Of a DNA stretch of 64,000 nucleotides, positions 1-5,959 are shown piece by piece. The first letter of the stretch is position 1. The number at the start of each line of letters is the position of its first letter. Made by a program: the position numbers and the translations under genes. The notes beneath the pieces are model-generated. The model saw nothing but the letters and a program-made list of their open reading frames with translations, ran no database searches and was not told the DNA's origin. The stretch comes from Fibrobacter succinogenes (lineage in GTDB: Bacteria > Fibrobacterota > Fibrobacteria > Fibrobacterales > Fibrobacteraceae): NCBI GenBank assembly GCA_902768715.1, contig CACXMH010000004.1, positions 97,603 to 161,602 on the forward strand, written 5' to 3'.

Positions 1-2
1 TG

Positions 3-560
3 GACGGCAAGGACCTGCTCCAGATGGAAATCAACGAACGGGCCAACAGCGGGCTGTTCATCAGCACCCAGTACCCCACCGAAATCCCCGGCGTAAACAA
101 CGTGGAATTCCTGAAGATGGCACTGAACAGCAAGCGGGCCTTCTTGGGACTCCCCGAAATCGGAGATGCCGAATTCAAGAAACTCATCGACGAAAAGATG
201 GAGCTTCTTGAAATGGACGAACGCTACCGAGACCGCGGCGTAAACGAAGGCTACTCCGGCGGCGAAAAAAAGCGCAACGAAATTCTGCAGATGGCCATTT
301 TAGACCCGAAAGTTTCCCTGCTGGACGAAACCGATTCCGGCCTGGACATCGACGCGCTGCGCATCGTGGCCGGCGGTATCAACCACATTATGGGCCCTGA
401 CAAGGCGGTGATTCTGGTGACCCACTACCAGAGGCTCTTGGACTACATCAAGCCCGACTTTGTCCACGTGCTCCGTCACGGAAAAATCATCCTGAGCGGT
501 GGCCCGGAGCTGGCCCTCGAACTGGAAGAAAAGGGCTACGACTGGATCGAGGAAAAATGA
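3..560 (+). CDS. sufC: Fe-S cluster assembly ATPase SufC (5' partial)
   Basis: SufC is the cytosolic ABC-type ATPase of the SUF Fe-S assembly scaffold (SufBCD). The gene enters from the left edge, so its N-terminus and Walker A motif are missing; the visible frame begins at base 3 with DGKDLLQMEINERA. The ABC signature YSGGEKKRNE, the Walker B segment VSLLDETDSGLD and the switch histidine in LVTHYQRLL are all present. They are in the order and spacing of SufC, and the variant DETDSGLD is typical of that family. The stop overlaps the sufD start by 4 bp (ATGA), so the two genes are translationally coupled in one suf operon. sufB presumably lies just to the left. Confidence 0.95.
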   Translation, partial: DGKDLLQMEINERANSGLFISTQYPTEIPGVNNVEFLKMALNSKRAFLGLPEIGDAEFKKLIDEKMELLEMDERYRDRGVNEGYSGGEKKRNEILQMAILDPKVSLLDETDSGLDIDALRIVAGGINHIMGPDKAVILVTHYQRLLDYIKPDFVHVLRHGKIILSGGPELALELEEKGYDWIEEK

Positions 561-1543
561 TGGACGCCATTTCCCGCATCAAGCAAATCGGCATGCCCCG
601 CCGCAACAACGAGTTGTGGACGTTTTTCCCCGTGGCAAAAATTCCTATGCCGGAATTTCCAGAAACCTGCAGCGATACTGCTGACTATTCCGACGAAGAC
701 GATTTTGCGGCACTCCTGCCCATAGCGTTTAACCCACGGACCATGAAGCAGGACATTGCCGACGGCGCAAACGAAATGGCCATGCTCAAGTGCAACAACG
801 ACTTTGGCCACACCGTGCTGAACATCGGCAAGAATGCCACCGCCAGCCTCGAGATTCTCGACAACAAGGTGGTCCACGAAATCTGTGCAGAACGGTTCGA
901 CATCCACGTTCAAGAAAACGCCACCGTCCACATCTTCTTTGCAAACCCTGCCGACGGCGTGCCCCTGAGGTTCCGCCATTTCCGAATCGTGCAGGAGGCG
1001 GGGTCTAAGGTCTATTTCTCCGAAATTGAACGGGGTTCTGGAATCAAGCGCACCAGCCTGGACGCCTTCCTGAAAGGTAGCGGCGCGCGGCTAGAAATCC
1101 GCTCCCTGAACGTGCTAGGAAACAGCGACTCCGTACACCACCGCATCACCATCAGACACGAAGCGCCCGAAACCGAAAGTGTCCAGTTCGCGAGGAACCT
1201 GCTGAACGGAAAATCCAACGCCAGCTACGACGGCAGCGTGGTGGTGGGCGCAAACTGTTCCAAGGTGTTTTCTTCCCAGCTAGTGAACACCATCCTCCTT
1301 TCCGAAGACAGTTCCGTATCCGTAAAGCCGGTGCTGAAAATCTACCACGACGACGTGGAATGCACCCACGGGAACACCTGCGGGGAACTGGATGCCGAAC
1401 AGCTCTTCTACCTGACCAGCAGGGGAATTCCCGTCGAAAAGGCCCGGGAACTCCTGACGCAGGCATTCGCGAAGGAACTGTTCATGCCCATGCCCGACTC
1501 CCCCGCCAAGGAACGCCTGGAACAGGTGGTAGCGAGCTTATAG
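557..1543 (+). CDS. sufD: Fe-S cluster assembly scaffold protein SufD
   Basis: SufD partners SufB and SufC in the SufBC2D scaffold that builds Fe-S clusters. The 328-residue product is short for the family but carries the diagnostic C-terminal core: DDVECTHGNTCGELDAEQLFYL followed by a helix with SRGIPVEKARELLTQAF. It matches the SufB/SufD beta-helix domain (roughly residues 90-310). The start is the ATG that overlaps the sufC stop; a second ATG follows immediately. No sufS or sufU follows; the next gene is convergent. A degenerate 7-bp repeat array begins 8 bp after the stop codon, and no ordinary terminator is visible. Confidence 0.92.
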   Translation: MMDAISRIKQIGMPRRNNELWTFFPVAKIPMPEFPETCSDTADYSDEDDFAALLPIAFNPRTMKQDIADGANEMAMLKCNNDFGHTVLNIGKNATASLEILDNKVVHEICAERFDIHVQENATVHIFFANPADGVPLRFRHFRIVQEAGSKVYFSEIERGSGIKRTSLDAFLKGSGARLEIRSLNVLGNSDSVHHRITIRHEAPETESVQFARNLLNGKSNASYDGSVVVGANCSKVFSSQLVNTILLSEDSSVSVKPVLKIYHDDVECTHGNTCGELDAEQLFYLTSRGIPVEKARELLTQAFAKELFMPMPDSPAKERLEQVVASL

Positions 1544-1550
1544 GAAATTT

Positions 1551-1641
1551 TCGAGCCCCGAACCTCGCGCCTCGAACCTCACCCTCACATTCCACATTTC
1601 CCTAAATCCTAGATCCTAGGCCCTAGACTCTAACCCTCAAT
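1551..1641. repeat. Degenerate 7-bp repeat array (13 units)
   Basis: From 1551 the sequence can be read as 13 consecutive heptads without a gap. Examples are TCGAGCC, TCGAACC, CACATTC, CACATTT, CCCTAAA, TCCTAGA, TCCTAGG and CCCTAGA. Neighbouring units resemble each other and drift gradually along the array. It fills the space between the convergent sufD and radical SAM genes and runs through the stop codon of the latter. Similar arrays lie at 5849-5959, 51222-51284 and 54628-54728. The function is unknown. Confidence 0.75.
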
Positions 1642-2802
1642 CTCTTCGTCTGTCAGGTAGCAGGCCGGGTCTTCGGCCCAGAAATCGCCGGTCACGGCCT
1701 CGGCGCGGGTGCGGAAGTTGCCGTTGCACAGGTTCAGGTAGGCGCACTTGGGGCAGCGGCCCTTCAGAAGGGGCTTGCGGTCCTTGAGGCCCGCCATGAT
1801 GGGGTTGCTCAGGTCGGTCCAGATTTCACCGAAGGGGCGTTCCCGCACGTTCCCCAGGGTGATGTACTGGGTGAACTGGTCGGGGTGGACATTCCCTACA
1901 CTGTCGATGTTTCCGAAGGCCATGCCGCTACGGTTTCCGCCGTTGCTCTGGATGAGCTTCAGCACGCGTTCCCCGAGGGCGGGGTCTTTTTCCTTCATCT
2001 TGAGGTACAGATAGACGGCGTCGGCGTGGTTATCTACGGTGAGAATTTCCTTGTTGATGCCACGGGCCTTGAAATCCAAGGTGCGTCTGATAATCAGGTC
2101 CATGACCTGGCGGCTTTCTTCGTGGCTCAGGTCTCGCTCCACCATAGAAGAGCCGCGACCGCTATAGACCAGATGGTAGAAGCAGACACGGTCGATATTT
2201 TCCTGTTCCAACAAGTCGAAAATGGAATTCAGGTCCTGGAAATTGTCGCGAGTGATGGTAAAGCGAAGCCCCACCTTTTGCCCTGTGGCCACGCAGTTGC
2301 GGATTCCCCGGAGCGCCATCTGGAAAGCTCCCGGCTTACCGCGGAACTTGTCGTGAGTGGCTTCGCAGCCGTCCAGGCTGATGCCCACGTACCCTACGCC
2401 CATGTCCTTCAGGCGCTTTGCGGTGTCTTCATCAATGCGGGTGCCGTTGGTGCTGATGGTTGGGCGGATTCCCTTGCCGGCGGCATAATTAGCCAGTTCG
2501 AAAAAGTCCGGACGCAACAGAGGTTCGCCGCCGCTGAACAAGATGACAGGGACATTAAAGTCGGCAAGCTGGTCGATGAGGGCAAGGCCTTCTTCGTGAG
2601 TCAGTTCGTTCTGGTACTTGATGGCCTCGGAACGGGCGTAACAGTGGACACAGTTCAGGTTGCAGGTCTTGGTGCAGTTCCAAACCACCACCGGGCCACG
2701 GCCCTCGCTCACGCCGTTCTGTGACTTGTGGGCGTGAGGCGTATAGCGGAGCGTGTCGCCGAAATTCGGCACATCCATCAACAGCTTGGTAATGCTAATC
2801 AT
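1630..2802 (-). CDS. ahbC: Radical SAM/SPASM enzyme, AhbC/NirJ heme-synthesis type
   Basis: The 390-residue protein has the radical SAM cluster motif CNLNCVHC (about residue 46), the SAM-binding FSGGEPLLRPD and STNGTRI segments, and a C-terminal SPASM-like cysteine set (CPKCAYLNLCNGNFRTRAE). The N-terminus (MISITKLL..GDTLRY) and the ending CYLTDEEI are what I recall for AhbC, the 12,18-didecarboxysiroheme deacetylase of the alternative heme pathway, or for the related NirJ proteins. Siroheme decarboxylase (ahbAB) and ahbD are not in the window, so the exact substrate is inferred. The start ATG has no ribosome binding site, but TACATT ends exactly 7 nt upstream, suggesting a leaderless transcript. 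The stop codon lies inside a 7-bp repeat array. Confidence 0.8.
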   Translation of the reverse strand: MISITKLLMDVPNFGDTLRYTPHAHKSQNGVSEGRGPVVVWNCTKTCNLNCVHCYARSEAIKYQNELTHEEGLALIDQLADFNVPVILFSGGEPLLRPDFFELANYAAGKGIRPTISTNGTRIDEDTAKRLKDMGVGYVGISLDGCEATHDKFRGKPGAFQMALRGIRNCVATGQKVGLRFTITRDNFQDLNSIFDLLEQENIDRVCFYHLVYSGRGSSMVERDLSHEESRQVMDLIIRRTLDFKARGINKEILTVDNHADAVYLYLKMKEKDPALGERVLKLIQSNGGNRSGMAFGNIDSVGNVHPDQFTQYITLGNVRERPFGEIWTDLSNPIMAGLKDRKPLLKGRCPKCAYLNLCNGNFRTRAEAVTGDFWAEDPACYLTDEEIEG

Positions 2803-2809
2803 GAGGCAA

Positions 2810-2815
2810 AATGTA
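2810..2815 (-). promoter_or_regulatory. Putative -10 element, leaderless radical SAM gene
   Basis: TACATT on the minus strand, followed by a 7-nt spacer (TTGCCTC) and the ATG at 2802. No Shine-Dalgarno sequence is present. The same layout recurs at several genes in this window. Confidence 0.5.
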
Positions 2816-2820
2816 GAAAA

Positions 2821-3765
2821 CTAGTCTTTAAGGCAACGGACGGAAAACCCGTAGGGCTTGCGGTCGTTGAACAAGCCCACTCTGTCGCCGCTGTAGACCA
2901 AACTCATGTTGTACGCGTAGTCTACATCGTCCTGCGTAGAACTCCAGATGTGCGCGATTTCGCCCTTGAAGCTGTATTCCCCATAGTAGTAGGCGCCGGC
3001 GGGCAACGCAGCAAAGGAATAGGCGTCATCATTGGTAAACCCGGAATGAGCGTCCCACCCAGTCCTGGACTTGAGTGCCTTGCCCGCAGCGTTGGTGTTG
3101 TTGCTGAATTCCGTAATGCTTTCATCCACCGCCACCGCCAGCGTCATCCATTCCGCCCTGCTGGGCAGGTGCCAGCCCTGGGGACACACGCCGCGGATAT
3201 TCCCTGAGGGCTGACCGCAGTCTTGTCTACGACCACATTCCTCCTCCGTCTTGCCCAGTGCAGCAGCCCAGGTGTACAGGCGACCATAGGTTTCGCAGTT
3301 GGCTGGGTCGTTGTTGTAGCACCAGCTAGTGGAATCGAAGGTGAAATCGTCATAGTCATAGGGAACGCCGATGTAAGCGTAGTTCAGGTTCTCGGCCATC
3401 CACACCTCGGAATAGCCCTTTGTAGGAATATCGATGGTGGTGGTTCTGTAAACCTGCCCGTCGCGTAGGTCCGTCAGGGTGTTAGCGTTCGCGTCGTAAA
3501 TGCTGGCATCGCTTCCGGCACTTTCACTGCCTTCGGAACCCGACGAATTACCTTCGGAACTAGCCGACGATGTTCCTTCGGTAGCACTGGAATTCTTGTT
3601 GCCTGAGGCACTGGATTCCCCATCGTTATCATTACCACCGTTTGAAGATATTCTTTCAGAAAAACCTGGCGGAAGTTCGCTATTCACTGCAGTTCCCGAT
3701 TTACTACCACAAGCGACAAGCATCGCAATAGCGACAAAAGAAAGTCCAAGACACAGTTTACGCAT
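2821..3765 (-). CDS. FISUMP-domain lipoprotein
   Basis: This is a secreted lipoprotein of unknown function. It begins MRKLCLGLSFVAIAMLVAC, a signal peptide with lipobox LVAC and acylated Cys at about residue 19. A Ser/Gly/Glu-rich linker follows (about residues 25-90). The rest is a Fibrobacter succinogenes major paralogous domain with WMAENLNYA, GRLYTWAAALG, GVCPQGWHLPSRAEW, FAALPAGAYYYG and the ending GFSVRCLKD. These domains are hugely expanded in Fibrobacter and sit at the cell surface. I chose the ATG at 3765 because AAGGGG lies 6 nt upstream; an in-frame GTG two codons earlier is less likely. It appears to be a single-gene unit. Confidence 0.9.
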   Translation of the reverse strand: MRKLCLGLSFVAIAMLVACGSKSGTAVNSELPPGFSERISSNGGNDNDGESSASGNKNSSATEGTSSASSEGNSSGSEGSESAGSDASIYDANANTLTDLRDGQVYRTTTIDIPTKGYSEVWMAENLNYAYIGVPYDYDDFTFDSTSWCYNNDPANCETYGRLYTWAAALGKTEEECGRRQDCGQPSGNIRGVCPQGWHLPSRAEWMTLAVAVDESITEFSNNTNAAGKALKSRTGWDAHSGFTNDDAYSFAALPAGAYYYGEYSFKGEIAHIWSSTQDDVDYAYNMSLVYSGDRVGLFNDRKPYGFSVRCLKD

Positions 3766-4129
3766 ATCCACCCCTTCTTACGGTAACTTCTATTGGTCAA
3801 TCTATATAAATGCTTTTGGAAATGCAAATACGAGGACTATAAAAAGAGGGCTATAACAAAGGAAAAACATCTCGAAGGAAACTCGCAGGGACTAACAGTC
3901 ACAAGAGTTTTCGCCTGCGGTAAGTTATCTCACCTGCGGTAAATGTTCTTTCCAGAGAAAGCGCTTGATACCTAAACCCATCGCCAATTTTTTGACCGAG
4001 ATGTGTGCTTCCCGAGAGAGCAGTCGAATGAAATGAATCTGCGAGCGAGGGATGTACACATCAAGGGAAAGATTTGTAACAAAAACACCTCCCGCAGAAC
4101 GGGAGGCGCCATAAGGAAATTTTCCTTTA
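3766..4129. other. 364-bp non-coding gap upstream of the FISUMP gene
   Basis: No credible gene is seen. Near 3914-3942 there are two direct copies of CCTGCGGTAA (minus strand TTACCGCAGG) with a 19-bp period, about 150 bp upstream of the FISUMP start. They could be tandem operator half-sites. The left part, next to the FISUMP gene, is AT-rich and probably holds its promoter. The right end holds the rplY terminator. Nothing else is recognisable. Confidence 0.5.
4081..4106 (-). terminator. Rho-independent terminator of rplY
   Basis: On the minus strand a 7-bp perfect stem (CCTCCCG with CGGGAGG, 5-nt loop, 4088-4106) is followed by GTTTTTGTT. It lies 24 bp past the rplY stop. Confidence 0.85.
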
Positions 4130-4780
4130 TTACTTAGCTTCGGCAGCAGGTGCGGCGGCAGCGGCTGCGGGAGCAGCGGCTTCAGCGGCAGGTGCGGCTG
4201 CGTCAGCAGCGGCGTCCTTCTTCTTGGACTTAGAAGAAATGGAGAAAATCACCGTACGAGGAACGGAAGCCAGAGTCACGCCTTCGGGGAGCTTGAAGTC
4301 CTTGGCGTAGAAGGTCACGTTGGTCTCGAAGTCGGAGATGTCCAGGTTCAGCACCGTGGGGATGCAGGTGGGCTTGGCAGAGAGCATCAGGTAATGAGTT
4401 TCCTGAGCCATGACACCACCCTGGGTCTTGACGCCCACCGGAAGGCCGGAGAGCTTGACAGGAACACGGACCTTCACCGGAGTAGCTTCGTCAATCTTCA
4501 GGAAGTCGATGTGGTCGATAGCCTGGGAGATGGCGTCCTTCTGGTAGTTGTAGATAACCGCAGGATTGCCGGCCTTGCCGTCAATTTCCAGGTCCAGAAG
4601 GGTGTAACGCTTACCGGGAGCGAGGATCTTGCGAACATCGATAGCGCTGACGCTGATGTTCAAAGCCTCGGTACCCTTACCATAATAGACGGCCGGAATC
4701 TGACCAGCCTTACGCAAACGCTTGTTTTCGCGGTTTGCACCTAGCACTCTCGAGGTAGCCTTGAGCGTTGTGAGTTCCAT
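4130..4780 (-). CDS. rplY: 50S ribosomal protein bL25 (CTC form)
   Basis: bL25 binds 5S rRNA in the large subunit. The 216-residue product is the long CTC-type form: an N-terminal 5S-binding domain (MELTTLKATSRVLGANRENKRLRKAGQIPAVYYG), then the C-terminal beta domain (about residues 100-185). A low-complexity Ala/Pro/Glu tail with a KSKKK lead-in ends the protein. The start has GGAG 6-7 nt upstream. It lies 37 bp downstream of tRNA-Gln and beyond ispE on the same strand, so ispE, the tRNA and rplY are probably cotranscribed. Confidence 0.95.
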   Translation of the reverse strand: MELTTLKATSRVLGANRENKRLRKAGQIPAVYYGKGTEALNISVSAIDVRKILAPGKRYTLLDLEIDGKAGNPAVIYNYQKDAISQAIDHIDFLKIDEATPVKVRVPVKLSGLPVGVKTQGGVMAQETHYLMLSAKPTCIPTVLNLDISDFETNVTFYAKDFKLPEGVTLASVPRTVIFSISSKSKKKDAAADAAAPAAEAAAPAAAAAAPAAEAK

Positions 4781-4817
4781 TGTATTTCTCCAATTTTGGA
4801 ATGGTTAAAAAAGTTCA

Positions 4818-4889
4818 TTGGGGTAGCTGGATTCGAACCAACGAATAACGGAATCAAAATCCGTTGTCTTACCACTTGACGATACCCCA
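4818..4889 (-). tRNA. tRNA-Gln (anticodon TTG)
   Basis: The minus strand folds into a complete cloverleaf. The acceptor stem is TGGGGTA with TACCCCA, the anticodon loop centres on TTG (CGGATTTTGATTCCG), and the T-loop is GGTTCGAATCC. The discriminator base is A and CCA is not encoded. It lies between ispE and rplY on the same strand. Confidence 0.96.
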
Positions 4890-4937
4890 ATGGTGGCGCA
4901 AATATAGAAAATGCGCCCCAAATTCAAAGGGATTCGC

Positions 4938-5825
4938 CTAAAAACCCTGGAAAAAACGGGTCACGGCGAGGTATCTGGAAATGGGTTTCAGGGATTCCTG
5001 GGCCGATTCCGCCTGGCTCCGGGTCCCGAAAACCCCAAAGACGGAGGCTCCCGACCCCGACATGAGGACAGAAGTCGCCCCCAGGCGGGTCATTTGTTGC
5101 TTCAGTTGTTCTACCAGGGGGTGCTTGGGAAATACCGAAATCTCGAAACTGTTGAAGACGTTTTCCAGGGCAAAATCCATGGCGGAACCCGGATTTTCCG
5201 CAGGATTTGAACCGCCCGCGGCCCTGAAGCCCGACTTATACGCCTCCCAGCGGTCAGGGCCCGACTTGGGGACTCCGGCGTAGGCATCCTTGGTGGGAAC
5301 GGCATCCAGCGGGGTCGCTACGAGCAGGTGCTGACCGTCTTTCAGCTGGAGCGGTTCAATGGGCGTAAGTTTTTCGCCGATGCCCTCGGCAAAAGCCGAG
5401 CCGCCTCTGACCAGAAAGGGGACGTCGGCACCGAGACTTGCACCCAGTTCTTCCAGGGCCTCCATAGACAGGTCCAACTTCCAGAGGCGGTTCAGCAACC
5501 GAAGCGTTGCTGCGGCATCGGCAGAACCTCCGCCAAGACCTGCGCCCAAGGGCATCACCTTTTCCAGATACAGGTCAACGCCCTTCGGTACACGGTAGGC
5601 CTCTTGCATCAGGGCTGCCGCCTTGAACACCAGGTCCGATTCCTTGGGGTATTCCTGAGGAACGTTGTACTCCAGGGTAATCTTGTCGTCGTCTCGAAGG
5701 GTGGCCGAAACCGTGTCGCCCACGTCGATAGTCTGGAAAAGGGTTCCCAGATCGTGGTAACCGTCTTCGCGCTTGCGGATGACGTCGAGGAAGAGATTGA
5801 TTTTAGCAGGAGCGAATTCTTTCAT
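4938..5825 (-). CDS. ispE: 4-diphosphocytidyl-2-C-methyl-D-erythritol kinase IspE
   Basis: IspE is the GHMP-family kinase that phosphorylates CDP-methylerythritol in the MEP isoprenoid pathway. The conserved start FAPAKINLFLDVIRKREDGYH carries the substrate-binding lysine. The ATP loop PLGAGLGGGSADAAATL is at about residues 90-105, and the C-terminal GHMP motif is SGSGASVFG. I place the start at the ATG at 5825 (MKEFAPAKINL), giving 295 residues, the usual family length. The reading frame stays open 21 codons further upstream, but those codons lie in a low-complexity repeat array and are not conserved in type. No clear ribosome binding site is visible. Confidence 0.93.
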   Translation of the reverse strand: MKEFAPAKINLFLDVIRKREDGYHDLGTLFQTIDVGDTVSATLRDDDKITLEYNVPQEYPKESDLVFKAAALMQEAYRVPKGVDLYLEKVMPLGAGLGGGSADAAATLRLLNRLWKLDLSMEALEELGASLGADVPFLVRGGSAFAEGIGEKLTPIEPLQLKDGQHLLVATPLDAVPTKDAYAGVPKSGPDRWEAYKSGFRAAGGSNPAENPGSAMDFALENVFNSFEISVFPKHPLVEQLKQQMTRLGATSVLMSGSGASVFGVFGTRSQAESAQESLKPISRYLAVTRFFQGF

Positions 5826-5848
5826 GAGAAGTGGACAGTAAACAGAGG

Positions 5849-5959
5849 TTAGGTAGTAGGTTGTAGGTATTAGGGGCGTAGGAGACAAGAAGTTAATGTG
5901 TAGTGCGAAATGTGAATGTTGGAATTAATAATTTCCCATTCCTCATTTGTCATTACCTG
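5849..5959. repeat. Degenerate 7-bp repeat array between ftsK and ispE
   Basis: One block (5849-5876) reads TTAGGTA, GTAGGTT, GTAGGTA, TTAGGGG. A second block (5932-5959) reads TTTCCCA, TTCCTCA, TTTGTCA, TTACCTG. TGTG-rich words such as TGTGTAG and TGTGAAT lie between them. The second block abuts the ftsK stop codon at 5953. No terminator is visible in this gap. Confidence 0.65.

Noticed and set aside
1600..1627. CCCTAAA/CCCTAGA words resembling a telomere repeat
   Set aside because: They are part of a degenerate heptad array inside a chromosome between two genes; neighbouring units drift to other words, so no telomere or origin function is implied.
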